DNA from: Stenotrophomonas sp. VV52
Lineage (GTDB): Bacteria; Pseudomonadota; Gammaproteobacteria; Xanthomonadales; Xanthomonadaceae
NCBI RefSeq assembly: GCF_002893095.1
Contig: NZ_PKQQ01000003.1
Span: 248,001 to 312,000, forward strand
Direction of reading: 5' to 3'
DNA length: 64,000 nt
Made by a program: the position numbers and the translations under genes. Of the stretch, positions 33,777-42,328 are shown piece by piece. Numbering within the stretch: the first letter of the stretch is position 1; each line of letters opens with the position of its first letter. The notes under the pieces are model-generated. The model was not told the DNA's origin, searched no databases, and saw only the letters and a list, made by a program, of their open reading frames with translations.

Positions 33777-35066
33777 TCAGTCCTTCTGTGGATCGTCTTG
33801 GAATCCCAGGAACGCGCGCATCGCGGCCCGGGCCTGGTTGGACTCGGACGCCTGCCCGAGGCTATCCAAGGTGGTCATGGCGCTCTGCACCGTCAGCACC
33901 GCGGCATTACCCCCCATCGGCTCCCGGTCCTCGAGCTCCCGCACTTCATCGCGAGTCAGTACGCCGTTGTTGACCATGGCGGTGTAGAACGCGGCGCGGC
34001 CGGCGCTGTCGGCCCGAAGCAGACCCTCCACGGAGAACTTCGGATAGAAGCGCGCCCGGTCTGCGGGGGTCATCAGATCCTTCGCAATAGCCTGCTCGAT
34101 CCGCTTGAGCCAGGGCGCCAGCGTGAACGTCAGGAACCCGATCATCTGCTGCTCGATGCCGGTGCCCCAACTGCTCGACTTTTCGGTATGGCCCACCATC
34201 CATGGCGGAACACGGAACCAGCGACACACTTCCTCTACGCTGAACCCACGCGACTCCAGCAGCTGCGAGTCGGCCGGATTGATCCCGATGGTTCCGACGT
34301 CCGTGCCGCCCTCCAGCAGCGGGGTTTCCCCGCGTTCGACGGAGCCAAGCACGTTCTGTCGAAATTCGTCACGCTGATTGGGCTTCAGGAAGGCCGCGAT
34401 CTTGTAGTAGACGGTCTGCAGCATGCCGTTGCTGAAGGTCCGGGCTGCGGCCCGGTCGGTAGCGATGGCACCGCCGAAGACGTGCGCGCCGTACGCGATC
34501 ACCGATACACCGTTCTTTCCATCAAGGGTGAAGCCGGGGATCTCCCAGAGCCGCTCGCGCGGGATAACACGCTGCCGGCCGTCTTCGCCGGTATAGCGCC
34601 ACTCCTTCTTCCCATCGGAGCCGCGCGATACCGTCAGGCGCTCTGGGTTGAGGAACTGCAGTCCAACCACCCGCCCGCCAATCATCAGCTTTTCGGCACG
34701 CCCGGCGCCCCGCAACAGCATCGCGGCGACGGTGGCCTCCCAGTGGACGGAGGCGGGCGAGTCAGGATTTGGCTGGTCGCGAATCACGAAGTGCAGCGGA
34801 TGCTGCGGGGCCGGTCGCTTGCCGCTCGCGGAGCGCTCGTACATCCCCAGCGGCAAGGTAGCAATCGTCTCCGATATCAGGCGGACGCAAGCCCATACGG
34901 CAGAGACCTGCATCGCGGTTGAGGGGGTCACCGACACTCCGGCGGGCCCACGCGCACCGGCGACGGCTGACCACCCTGCCTCATCGGTAAGCGCAAGTGG
35001 GATCCCAAGCCACGCCCGAACGGCACTGGCGATGCGACCTGGTTGTTTCAACGCCACCGCCGTCAT
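33777..35066 (-). CDS. Portal protein (HK97 family)
   Basis: A 429-aa portal protein forming the dodecameric DNA channel at one capsid vertex. Motifs include VSAVWACVRLISETIATLPL, NPERLTVSRGSDGKKEWRYT, VCRWFRVPPWMVGH and KDLMTPADRARFYPKFSVEG. The start overlaps the terminase stop by 4 bp (ATGA). Length is in the normal 380-450 range. Confidence 0.94.
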   Translation of the reverse strand: MTAVALKQPGRIASAVRAWLGIPLALTDEAGWSAVAGARGPAGVSVTPSTAMQVSAVWACVRLISETIATLPLGMYERSASGKRPAPQHPLHFVIRDQPNPDSPASVHWEATVAAMLLRGAGRAEKLMIGGRVVGLQFLNPERLTVSRGSDGKKEWRYTGEDGRQRVIPRERLWEIPGFTLDGKNGVSVIAYGAHVFGGAIATDRAAARTFSNGMLQTVYYKIAAFLKPNQRDEFRQNVLGSVERGETPLLEGGTDVGTIGINPADSQLLESRGFSVEEVCRWFRVPPWMVGHTEKSSSWGTGIEQQMIGFLTFTLAPWLKRIEQAIAKDLMTPADRARFYPKFSVEGLLRADSAGRAAFYTAMVNNGVLTRDEVRELEDREPMGGNAAVLTVQSAMTTLDSLGQASESNQARAAMRAFLGFQDDPQKD

Positions 35067-36763
35067 GCTTGGCTCCTGATCGGGGCGGACAGGAAGCCAT
35101 CCATGTCGCCGTTGTCATCGCCGGTAGGCATCGACAGGCCGATCCCCATCAACAGCGTGGCCATATCGTCGATCTTGTCCGGCGAGCGCTTCTTATCAGG
35201 TTTCATGTTCAGATTCCCGTCCTTCACGGCGATCAGGTTGGAAGCGCACCAGTTCAGGACCGGGTCGTTTCCATGTTGGATGCTCTTGCTGATGTAGGCC
35301 CGTTCCAGCTCCTGCATCGCCGGGTGGTAATTCTTGGTGGTCTGGTTGAACTCGATCAGCGGGTGGCCGTCTGCCAACAAACGCTGGCTGATCTCCTGGA
35401 CATTCCACCGGTCGTAACCGATCGCTACCGGGTTGAATCGCTCGATGTCCTCACGGATGCGGCTTTCCACCACGGTGTAGTCCGTTACCTCTCCGTCTGT
35501 TACTTCGATCAGACCAGCAGCCACCCAGCCTGCGTAGGGCACGACGCCGCGCTCAGTACGCGCACGGACAGCCTCCGACGGGACAAAGCGCCTACCCCAC
35601 GTGTAATAGACGCCGTCAACCTTCCAGACCAGCCGCCAGGACGTGAGGTCCAGGGTGCTTGCCAGATCCAACGCGGCCCAACACGAGTGGCCTTCGAGCC
35701 AATCCAGATCGACCTTGCCACCGCACCGCTGCCATTTGGTCAGGTCCACCCAACCTGTTGCCGAAGACGCGGGCCGATTGAGGCGCTTGATCTTGAACTC
35801 GGCCAGCTTGGACGGCATCTGCCGCGCCTCGACCGCCTCCTTCCGAATTGCCTTCAGAAGGTGAGGGTTGGCATCCATCAGCGGGTTGGCCTTGGGCCAA
35901 GCCGACTCGTCGAACTCATCGTCCTCGTCGTCCACCGCGAAGAAGACCACCAGGAAGTGGTCAGCCGACTCGCCCAGGATGCCCTGCAGAACCTGCTTTG
36001 CGAACTGCCGGATTTCCCCCCATGGCCCGGGGTTGGTGTAGCCCTCGGTCGTGGTGTAAAGCCACAATGGATTGCTGCGCGCACCCGCGGCGGAGGTGAG
36101 CACGTTCAGCAGGTCTGCCGACTTGTGAGCGTGGATCTCGTCCAGCCCCACGTGCGACGGATTCAAACCGTCCTGCGTGCTCGCCTTCGCATTGATCGGC
36201 TTGAAGCTCGCACCCGTCTCCACACGGCTGATGGCATTGGCCCAACAGGCCAGGCCGAACGCCTCCTGCAGGTCCGGCGTCTTTTCCGTCATCCGCTTGG
36301 CGACGTTGAAGATGATCCGCGCCTGGCTGCCGGTCGTGGCGGCCGAGATAATCTGGGCGCCCTCTTCCTCTTCACAGCACTGGCAGTACAGCAGGATCGC
36401 AGCGGCCAAGGTGGACTTGGCGTTCTTTCGCGCCACTGCAAACAACGCGGACGTGAACCGCCGGCTGCCGTCCAGGTTGCGGAACCCAAACAGCTGCACC
36501 ACGAAGAACACGTGCGATCGGTGCAGTTCGATCTCCGGCCGAGCCCACTTGCCCTCAACGTGCGGCAGCTTTTCGATGAAGTCGCAGGGGTCACAGGCAT
36601 GCCATTCGTCGAACACGAATGGGGGCCTTTTGCGCTTCGCGCGCTTGAGGTCTGCCAGGAACCGCTTGCCGGCGAGCCGGATCCACTTCCCGAATTTCCG
36701 CCCCTTCTTGTCGGCTACGGCCTCTTCTGCATAAGCGATGGCGATCCCGACATAGTCACGCAC
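35063..36763 (-). CDS. terL: Terminase large subunit
   Basis: A 566-aa packaging ATPase/nuclease. Walker A variant ARKNAKSTLAAAILL, Walker B VGLDEIHAHK, and C-terminal nuclease Asp candidates in ALDLASTLDLTSW and IGYDRWNV. This YmfN/HK97-type enzyme works with the P27-like small subunit just upstream, which it overlaps by 8 bp. Together with the adjacent HNH gene this suggests cos-type packaging, though I did not locate cos. Confidence 0.95.
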   Translation of the reverse strand: MRDYVGIAIAYAEEAVADKKGRKFGKWIRLAGKRFLADLKRAKRKRPPFVFDEWHACDPCDFIEKLPHVEGKWARPEIELHRSHVFFVVQLFGFRNLDGSRRFTSALFAVARKNAKSTLAAAILLYCQCCEEEEGAQIISAATTGSQARIIFNVAKRMTEKTPDLQEAFGLACWANAISRVETGASFKPINAKASTQDGLNPSHVGLDEIHAHKSADLLNVLTSAAGARSNPLWLYTTTEGYTNPGPWGEIRQFAKQVLQGILGESADHFLVVFFAVDDEDDEFDESAWPKANPLMDANPHLLKAIRKEAVEARQMPSKLAEFKIKRLNRPASSATGWVDLTKWQRCGGKVDLDWLEGHSCWAALDLASTLDLTSWRLVWKVDGVYYTWGRRFVPSEAVRARTERGVVPYAGWVAAGLIEVTDGEVTDYTVVESRIREDIERFNPVAIGYDRWNVQEISQRLLADGHPLIEFNQTTKNYHPAMQELERAYISKSIQHGNDPVLNWCASNLIAVKDGNLNMKPDKKRSPDKIDDMATLLMGIGLSMPTGDDNGDMDGFLSAPIRSQA

Positions 36764-37184
36764 GGCTCTTCCGCTTTGCCCCGTTGTTAGCGAAGGCGTT
36801 GCCGGCCCTTTCGGTATCGCCGGCAGGCCTTACCTTGCCCTGGGCTACCGGGGTCAGGCCGAAGTCGTTCATCAGGCCGCGTACCTGGGCCACCATCGAA
36901 GCGACGGGGGTCTCCCCCGCAGCGTAGAGCTGGACCGTCTTCCCGTGGAGGGCGCACAGCTGGCCGAGTGCTGACAGCCCTGCTTCGGTGAGGAGCTTGT
37001 TGGCGTGAAGTATCGGCGCCAAGCGGTCCCATTCCTTGATCGCGTGCGCATTGGGAAGCCAGTCCGGAGCGGGCGGAACCTCTGACACCAATGGGAGATC
37101 GGCGACCTCCGCTGGCGCGTTACGGTCAGGGCGATCCGTCCCGGCAACCACCTTCAGCGATGTGGGTTTGCGGGGGTTTGCCAT
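36756..37184 (-). CDS. terS: Terminase small subunit (P27 family)
   Basis: A 142-aa protein beginning MANPRKPTSLKVVAGTDRPD, the standard opening of the P27 family. It then reads PAPDWLPNAHAIKEWDRLAP and ALGQLCALHGKTVQLYA. It recognises the packaging site and recruits the large subunit. The ATG at 37184 is preferred over the 106-codon longer open frame, whose extra part lacks structure. Confidence 0.9.
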   Translation of the reverse strand: MANPRKPTSLKVVAGTDRPDRNAPAEVADLPLVSEVPPAPDWLPNAHAIKEWDRLAPILHANKLLTEAGLSALGQLCALHGKTVQLYAAGETPVASMVAQVRGLMNDFGLTPVAQGKVRPAGDTERAGNAFANNGAKRKSRA

Positions 37185-37332
37185 GACTGTTCCAAGGGCG
37201 GGATGGCCGCGCGCGAAAAAACGGTTTTTCTCAACTGACGGTGCAAAAAAACAGGGGGGCGCACGTATCGGAGCCGGATCGACCTCAACTTTCGACCCGC
37301 CCCTCCCCGTTCGTCCCGCTGACGGTCCAATC

Positions 37333-37659
37333 TCAAGCGCGTGCGCGCGGGTTCCCGAACCCGCCGTCCTCGCGTGCAGTCTTCGCGCTGTGGCAGGGAC
37401 GGCACAGGCCCTGCAGATTCGACAGGTCGTTATTGCTAGTGTCGGCGTTGATGTGATCGACGTGGCTTGCTGCCCGCGTTCTGCCTTCAGCGAGGCAAAC
37501 AACGCAAAGCGGCGACTGTGCCAGCACCAGCGCCCGCAGTCGCAACCAGTAGGTTGAGTTGGTGGCCAGGGCGCGTTCTGACTGCCGATTCCGAGCTGGC
37601 GGAGCGTACTGTTTGACCTGACCGCCGTGCGGTCTGTGTCGGGGCGCCCGGGTAGGCAT
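37333..37659 (-). CDS. HNH endonuclease
   Basis: A 108-aa HNH nuclease. A zinc-binding CVVC pair, the catalytic ASHVDHINAD, Asn in NNDLSNLQGLC, and a final CRPCHSAKT complete the motif. Such genes sit next to terminase in HK97-like phages, where they are needed for cos cleavage and terminase specificity. It overlaps the next gene start by one base. Confidence 0.92.
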   Translation of the reverse strand: MPTRAPRHRPHGGQVKQYAPPARNRQSERALATNSTYWLRLRALVLAQSPLCVVCLAEGRTRAASHVDHINADTSNNDLSNLQGLCRPCHSAKTAREDGGFGNPRARA

Positions 37660-37865
37660 CAGTACGGTTTCCCATCCATGTCCAACCGCTGCGGCTCCTC
37701 GTCTTCGCTTGCTGGCGCGCCAATTTCTTCACCCAGCAACAGCGCTACGGACTGCACCAGCAATCCGATGTGCTCCGTCTGGCGTCCGATCTGTTGGCCA
37801 AGCTCCACGATAGTGGCGTGCTGGCGCTCGGCAAGCGCGAGGAGGCGGTCAATACGCTCGTCCAT
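37659..37865 (-). CDS. Small coiled-coil protein
   Basis: A 68-aa protein, MDERIDRLLALAERQHATIV at the start, fully helical with heptad-like Leu/Ile spacing and an acidic tail ending RLDMDGKPY. It shares one base with both neighbours, so the three genes are translationally coupled. Function unknown. Confidence 0.65.
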   Translation of the reverse strand: MDERIDRLLALAERQHATIVELGQQIGRQTEHIGLLVQSVALLLGEEIGAPASEDEEPQRLDMDGKPY

Positions 37866-38227
37866 CAGAAGCTCTCCACTTCCCAGCCCCCACCATCCCG
37901 CTTGGGCTTCACCTTCACTGCGATGAATCGGAATGGGTACATGGCGGCTGCAATCTTGATCTTGGCCCTGGCATCGTCCTGCCAGTGGCCCTTCACCTCG
38001 TGACACTCCATGACGCCGTCAGCAGCCATCACGGCGAAGTCTGGGGTGTAGAAGGTGTTATCGGCCAGCCGCAGCTTCAGGCCCTCAAAATGGTGCCAAT
38101 GGATCTCGCCGGCAGCCTGCAGACCGCACAGTCGTTCGGCATAGGCGGCCTCGGTCTTATTCATCTCACCGGTCTTGAGCCGCCCCAAGGCCAGCATCCG
38201 CTTGCCAGCGCCGCCCGTGCCCTTCAA
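37865..38227 (-). CDS. DUF1064 nuclease-like protein
   Basis: A 120-aa protein with the DUF1064 pattern NKTEAAYAERLCGLQAAGEI, FYTPDFAVMAADGVMECHEV and KGHWQDDARAKIKIAA. The spaced PD and ExK suggest a PD-(D/E)XK nuclease fold. Family members occur in phage early or packaging regions; the substrate is unknown. It overlaps Rz by 4 bp. Confidence 0.82.
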   Translation of the reverse strand: MKGTGGAGKRMLALGRLKTGEMNKTEAAYAERLCGLQAAGEIHWHHFEGLKLRLADNTFYTPDFAVMAADGVMECHEVKGHWQDDARAKIKIAAAMYPFRFIAVKVKPKRDGGGWEVESF

Positions 38228-38694
38228 GGGCTCACCTCGGCACGATCTGCGGCGATGACGGCTTGGCAGGCGCGAAGTTGGTCGTCTGCGTCGCGACCGG
38301 CTCGAACAACAGCGCCCGCAAACTCTTCTCGGCGCTGGGCTGCCGCATCACGTTCGCTGGTGCTGGCGACGGTTTCGGACAGGCGCTGGGTCTCACAGCT
38401 TGCCCACCCATCGCGCAGCCGGAGACGGTCAGCGCGCAGGTCAGCCACAACAGCATCATGGACGGTCGCGGCCGCTGCCCGGTCTTCTTCATGCTTTGCT
38501 CCAATGTCGGCCATGCTGTTGGCCTGGGAATGCTCGATGGCGCGGGTATCGTTGACCTGATCTACCAGGGCGGCACTTACACCGACCTGCTGCCGGGCTT
38601 CGGCGACTTCGGCGCGATCGCCGCGCCAGGACCAGCCCGCCCAGAAGGACAAGGCCAGCGCTGCGGCGGCGAGCAAGGCGTAAAGACGGATCAT
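38224..38694 (-). CDS. Rz: Inner-membrane spanin Rz
   Basis: A 156-aa i-spanin: one N-terminal membrane anchor (LYALLAAAALALSFWAGWSW) and a long periplasmic helical region with many Glu/Arg/Ala heptads. With Rz1 it fuses inner and outer membranes in the last step of lysis. The o-spanin gene is nested inside it in another frame. Confidence 0.87.
   Translation of the reverse strand: MIRLYALLAAAALALSFWAGWSWRGDRAEVAEARQQVGVSAALVDQVNDTRAIEHSQANSMADIGAKHEEDRAAAATVHDAVVADLRADRLRLRDGWASCETQRLSETVASTSERDAAAQRREEFAGAVVRAGRDADDQLRACQAVIAADRAEVSP
38232..38492 (-). CDS. Rz1: Outer-membrane spanin lipoprotein Rz1 (nested)
   Basis: An 86-aa lipoprotein encoded entirely within Rz in a different frame. The signal peptide (MMLLWLTCALTVSGC) ends in lipobox LTVSGC with lipidated Cys26. 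The mature part has Pro-rich stretches (SACPKPSPAPAN), the hallmark of Rz1. A four-codon longer start is possible. Confidence 0.85.
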   Translation of the reverse strand: MKKTGQRPRPSMMLLWLTCALTVSGCAMGGQAVRPSACPKPSPAPANVMRQPSAEKSLRALLFEPVATQTTNFAPAKPSSPQIVPR

Positions 38695-39011
38695 TACGGC
38701 ATCTCCGGCGGGATCACTGCGCCTACCTGGCGCATGGCCGACTCCAGCGACATCACCCGCAGTCTCAGTCGGTGCGCTTCTTCCTGCGCAGTCATGCGCA
38801 ACTTGATTTCTTCAGCCAGCTGCAGAGTGGTCGCCGCCTGGGATTCCTCTAACGACTTCACCCGCTGAACCAACCCATTCAGCAGATCGACGTTGGCATC
38901 CGTCTCGGTTCGCTCCTTGCGCCGGGAAAGTAACGCGCCCCAAGTTTCCCGTGCCACCCAAAACGCGGCGACACCGCCGGCCATCCACCACGGAACGGTT
39001 TCTTCGGTCAT
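38694..39011 (-). CDS. Lysis-cassette membrane coiled-coil protein (possible holin)
   Basis: A 105-aa protein. A single N-terminal hydrophobic segment (VPWWMAGGVAAFWVARETWG) is followed by a coiled coil (LNGLVQRVKSLEESQAATTL onward). It overlaps the endolysin stop by 4 bp and abuts Rz. Position suits a holin, and one-span holins exist, but the long charged coiled coil is unusual. The holin role is inferred from context only. Confidence 0.6.
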   Translation of the reverse strand: MTEETVPWWMAGGVAAFWVARETWGALLSRRKERTETDANVDLLNGLVQRVKSLEESQAATTLQLAEEIKLRMTAQEEAHRLRLRVMSLESAMRQVGAVIPPEMP

Positions 39012-39496
39012 GGCACGACCACCCCACCAGCCTTGCGATACACGGCCAACAGGTCGGCGAGCTTGCGCTCATGCTGTCCGTAGCCCGCGCCAGGCAGGCT
39101 CGCCCAGATCTTGCGGACTGCTTGGATAGCGTCCTCGATCTTCCCCGCCTGGATCAGCGGCAGCGCACGTCGTTCCCGGATCTGCTGCAGGGCGATCAGA
39201 TCCTGGCTCAACGGCGAGAAATCCTTCAGGCCGAGGGTCTTCTTGTAGGCCTCGAAGTAGCGGCGCAGGAGCTGGTAGCGGCCGGCGGCGGTTGACTGGA
39301 TCTTGAGCCTGGGGAGGTCCACCAGCACGCGCGGGTGGTCGGCATAACCCTTGAACAGCTGGCCACCGACGATCACGTCATAGCCACTGTCCTTGGTCGG
39401 CTGCTTGCCGTTATCGGTCCCTTCGGACCAGGCCAGCATATCGAGGAAGGCCACGACGTTCACGCCGCCGGCTTGTTGGGGAGTGATGCGTGCCAT
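39008..39496 (-). CDS. R: Endolysin (lambda R-like lytic transglycosylase)
   Basis: A 162-aa muralytic enzyme closely resembling lambda gpR: FLDMLAWSEGTDNGK with catalytic Glu25, DSGYDVIVGGQLFKGYADHP, STAAGRYQLLRRYFEAYKK, IWASLPGAGYGQHE. It has no signal peptide, so it needs a holin to reach the cell wall. It is the first gene after the terminator controlled by the Q-like protein. Confidence 0.93.
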   Translation of the reverse strand: MARITPQQAGGVNVVAFLDMLAWSEGTDNGKQPTKDSGYDVIVGGQLFKGYADHPRVLVDLPRLKIQSTAAGRYQLLRRYFEAYKKTLGLKDFSPLSQDLIALQQIRERRALPLIQAGKIEDAIQAVRKIWASLPGAGYGQHERKLADLLAVYRKAGGVVVP

Positions 39497-39570
39497 GGTC
39501 GTCCCGGAAGAGGTGCCCGCCCCTGCGCCGGCTGGGCACGAGGGTTGATCCGGCTGGGATGCGGGCAAAG

Positions 39571-39596
39571 AAAAAGCCCCGGCTTGACCGGGGCTT
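39571..39596 (-). terminator. Terminator between Q-like gene and lysis genes
   Basis: 9-bp stem AAGCCCCGG / CCGGGGCTT with a 5-nt loop and TTTTCTTTG on the minus strand. It corresponds in place to lambda tR', the target of Q antitermination. Confidence 0.85.
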
Positions 39597-39650
39597 GCGT
39601 GTGGATGCTGGGAAGATTGCCCGCATTCTTGGGGACCGGGCAAGTCCCCA

Positions 39651-40355
39651 CTACGCAGCGCGCGCGAGCGTGCGGTTGAAGTCCCGTGCAGCCAGCGATT
39701 CCGCAGCGCGCATGTGCTCCAGCATCCATTCGTACACCGGTTGCCAGTACCGGCGATAAGCGGAATGGTCCGCACCAATGGCTGCGGCTCGTTCTCGCCC
39801 GCTCCTTGACTCCACCCCTGCGCCTCCGCACACCTCGCATTCAATGACCCCCGTTCCATCCTTCGCGGCCTGGATTCGAAGCCCCTGACAAGCCTTGCAG
39901 CAAGCGCAACTCGCCATTTCATCCACAATCGCGCGGGCAAGCACCCCGAGCTGCTCCATGGTGTTGTTCGGCCAGCACAGCGCGCGCGTCGCCTCCAACC
40001 GGGCCTCTGCCCTGCGGTGCTCAATGCGCTGGCACTCGGTGACAGGTCCGCCTGCCCAGCCCATGCACGCCTTGGCAATGCCGAACTCGGTGCGCGCCAC
40101 ATTCAGGGCCTGCTGCTGGCGCACGTATTCCGGCGCGACCAATGCAATGACCGCCTGCCGGAGCTGCTGCGAGCGGCGCATGCCACTATCCGGCCACCAC
40201 AGTGCCTCCAGAAGCTCACGGCCAAGTCCCGCCGGCACCATTCCAAGGGCCGCCGCGATGTCCTGGTTGGTGAGGTCGGGCATCCCGCCGCGACCGGTGT
40301 CGAACTTGACCGTACTCGGCCCCAACCGGGCCATCAGCTCCCGCCCCTCACTCAT
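39651..40355 (-). CDS. Q-like late antitermination protein
   Basis: A 234-aa protein with a DnaJ-like zinc finger (CACCKACQGL, then IECEVCGGAGVE). Helices on both sides include LVAPEYVRQQQALNVARTEF and YRRYWQPVYEWMLEHMRAAE. Antiterminators of the phage 82/21 Q type have such CxxC fingers. Its position just upstream of a strong terminator and the lysis and structural genes supports the role of late-gene activator. Confidence 0.7.
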   Translation of the reverse strand: MSEGRELMARLGPSTVKFDTGRGGMPDLTNQDIAAALGMVPAGLGRELLEALWWPDSGMRRSQQLRQAVIALVAPEYVRQQQALNVARTEFGIAKACMGWAGGPVTECQRIEHRRAEARLEATRALCWPNNTMEQLGVLARAIVDEMASCACCKACQGLRIQAAKDGTGVIECEVCGGAGVESRSGRERAAAIGADHSAYRRYWQPVYEWMLEHMRAAESLAARDFNRTLARAA

Positions 40356-40415
40356 CTGCGTTTCCCCTTTGATGTTCCCAATGCCTACCCGCTGACCCCG
40401 ATCCCGTCCCGAAGC

Positions 40416-40856
40416 TCATGCCGCCGCCTGGCCCCAGAACGTGGGCAGAATCTCAACCTTGCCCCCTCGTGCCTTGAACTGCTCCACCGTTTCGCCCGGC
40501 TCGACTTTCGCAACATTGATTGGCTGGGGCGTGTTCGCCGCCTGCAGCCCCACCCGTGCAGCGCGCGATCGGTCGTGGACGGCTCTAGCCGCGCGCCCTT
40601 CCCCAGTCGCCGTGGGGCGCCTCATCCCTGCGCCAGTGGCCTTGAAGGTCGCTGCCGGGCCGAGACCGCTTTTAACCACGAACCCGCCTCGCACCAGGCA
40701 GGGCATGGTGCTGCGGATGTTCTTTCGCTCCACTGCCTGGTCGATGCCAACCACCCCCATGCGCTCGTACACCCTCTGCATGGTCAGTGCCTCCCCCGGT
40801 GCAGACGCGAAGACCCTACGCAGCTCTGCCGCCCGCCCGCCACTCTCATCGCTCAT
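40416..40856 (-). CDS. Hypothetical early protein with winged-helix-like start
   Basis: A 146-aa protein. The N-terminal half (AELRRVFASAPGEALTMQRV, then RKNIRSTMPCLVRGGFVVKS) resembles a winged helix. The basic linker and C-terminal VEQFKARGGKVEILPTFWGQ suggest nucleic-acid binding. It overlaps the ref-like gene by 4 bp. No named family. Confidence 0.6.
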   Translation of the reverse strand: MSDESGGRAAELRRVFASAPGEALTMQRVYERMGVVGIDQAVERKNIRSTMPCLVRGGFVVKSGLGPAATFKATGAGMRRPTATGEGRAARAVHDRSRAARVGLQAANTPQPINVAKVEPGETVEQFKARGGKVEILPTFWGQAAA

Positions 40857-41221
40857 GCCGCTTCCCTCAGTTCATTGACCAACGTCTGCTGAGCGATCAG
40901 CTCGTCGTCGGTGCCGTAGGTTTCGTGGAAGACCCGGGAGCCATCCAGCAGGCTCGGGCCGTAGATCCGGCGCATCGTCGCGAAGGTGTTCCCTTCCAGC
41001 GGGTGCCGCATGTGGTGCCATTTGCAGAGGGCGTACCCGAAGGCATGGCCCCGGCGCACGTTCCCGCTTTTGGCGTGGTTGTAGTCGCAGCCGTACACCA
41101 CGAGCTCCGGTTCCAGCAGCTGCTGTGTCACCAGCGTCAGGCAAGCCATGCATGGCCCAACCTTGGCCGCTTCGATTCGGGCCGCCTGTTCCTTCGTCGC
41201 TGGCGGAGCTTTCGACCACAT
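40853..41221 (-). CDS. Ref-family recombination-enhancement nuclease
   Basis: A 122-aa protein with the P1 Ref-type HNH-like pattern: VGPCMACLTL, then CDYNHAKSGNVRRGHAFGYA, LCKWHHMRHPLEG and YGPSLLDGSRVFHETYGTD. Ref is a RecA-dependent endonuclease that stimulates recombination. It is coupled by short overlaps to both neighbours in the replication/recombination operon. Confidence 0.85.
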   Translation of the reverse strand: MWSKAPPATKEQAARIEAAKVGPCMACLTLVTQQLLEPELVVYGCDYNHAKSGNVRRGHAFGYALCKWHHMRHPLEGNTFATMRRIYGPSLLDGSRVFHETYGTDDELIAQQTLVNELREAA

Positions 41222-41463
41222 CAGCGCAGCGCCTTCTTACGAGTGCCGCGCCGGCGACCCGCGCGCTTGGCCTCCTTCGCGATCGCGTCGTGCCTCTTTG
41301 CCTCGCCCAAGTAGTAGTCGTGTCGTTCCTGGCGAACTGCGGCACTAAACTGAAACTGTTTCAGGGCCTCGTCGGCTGCGGCGCGATACGCCTTCGCCAG
41401 CTTCGGTGCAGTCAGCCGCGGATCATGGTCGAAGATGTCGAGCTGCTGGTTGTGGGAGCGCAT
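41221..41463 (-). CDS. Small basic early protein
   Basis: An 80-aa protein, MRSHNQQLDIFDHDPRLTAP at the start and strongly basic at the end (KEAKRAGRRRGTRKKALR). Helical, possibly nucleic-acid binding. It shares single bases with both flanking genes. Unrecognised. Confidence 0.6.
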   Translation of the reverse strand: MRSHNQQLDIFDHDPRLTAPKLAKAYRAAADEALKQFQFSAAVRQERHDYYLGEAKRHDAIAKEAKRAGRRRGTRKKALR

Positions 41464-41657
41464 CAGGTCAGCTCCGGAATAGGGCCGGCGTACCGGGTCA
41501 CGGGGATGTGTCGCATGCCATCGCGCCAGATGGTCAGGCCGCGCCGGGCGTACAGCACCAAAGGCTTCGTGCCGTAGCCGTAGGCCAGATACCAGCCGGC
41601 CACCGAGACGGGCTCGCTCGCCGGACGCACCTCGAAGACCAGCTGATTCGGGTTCAT
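41463..41657 (-). CDS. Small early protein
   Basis: A 64-aa protein, MNPNQLVFEVRPASEPVSVA at the start, compact and beta-rich (GWYLAYGYGTKPLVLYARRG). The ATG at 41657 overlaps the stop of the preceding gene, so it is coupled to it. Unrecognised. Confidence 0.6.
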   Translation of the reverse strand: MNPNQLVFEVRPASEPVSVAGWYLAYGYGTKPLVLYARRGLTIWRDGMRHIPVTRYAGPIPELT

Positions 41658-42328
41658 GCCGCCTGCTCCTTCGGGCCGCACTCCAGAATCTCGGCCAGTT
41701 CGGCCAGGCGGGCGCGGGTACGCGCGTCGGCTTTCGGCGATGCTTCTACCCGGCCGGCCAGCAGCGCTACCGGGTTGAAAGCCGGGGTCGTGCTCGGCAG
41801 TGCCAAGAACTCGGCAACCTGTTCGTGCACCAGTTGCCCGGCAGCGACAGCCTGCTGCAGCACCCCGTCGCGGGCAGAGGCATCGGCACCGAGTGAGATC
41901 TGATGGGTAGCCGTCTTCTGGGAAGCGCGCGCGTCCTTGACCAAGCGGGTGTAGACCTCCAGAAAGGCCGGCCGCGCCGCGATGATGTCGCCCGCCTCCA
42001 CCAGCGGGAGCGCCTTGCTCCACGCGTCCCTGGTCTGCTCCGTCCACACCACCGTGGACCGCTCGTCGGCGGCGCGAATCGCAATCGCCCAGGCCTCGTT
42101 CGGGCTGGGGTGACCGTCGTCGATGCGCTCGAGGATGGCGGCCAGCGACAGCTTGCCCTTCAGCTCGCGGCGGCAGCTGGCCAGCGCGCGGTCGATCAGC
42201 GCCACCGGGTACGCTGCTAGGTCAGAGACCATGAACACCGCCGCATTCGGCCGTAGCTGGTCGCCGATAACCTCGGCCGTCGCCATCAGCACCTTGATCA
42301 GCTCTTCCTGCTCGCGGTCACTGAGCAT
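41654..42328 (-). CDS. Phage replication accessory protein (P-like position)
   Basis: A 224-aa helical protein. MLSDREQEELIKVLMATAEV and ALASCRRELKGKLSLAAILE resemble N-terminal parts of helicase-loader/P-type proteins. It starts inside the end of the O-like gene (11-bp overlap), where lambda has P. The likely role is loading the host helicase at the phage origin; the assignment rests mostly on context. Confidence 0.6.
   Translation of the reverse strand: MLSDREQEELIKVLMATAEVIGDQLRPNAAVFMVSDLAAYPVALIDRALASCRRELKGKLSLAAILERIDDGHPSPNEAWAIAIRAADERSTVVWTEQTRDAWSKALPLVEAGDIIAARPAFLEVYTRLVKDARASQKTATHQISLGADASARDGVLQQAVAAGQLVHEQVAEFLALPSTTPAFNPVALLAGRVEASPKADARTRARLAELAEILECGPKEQAA

Noticed and set aside
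37185..37502. N-terminal extension of the small terminase open frame
   Set aside because: No ribosome site and no structure; it overlaps the HNH gene in antisense phase, and the family starts at MANPRKP.
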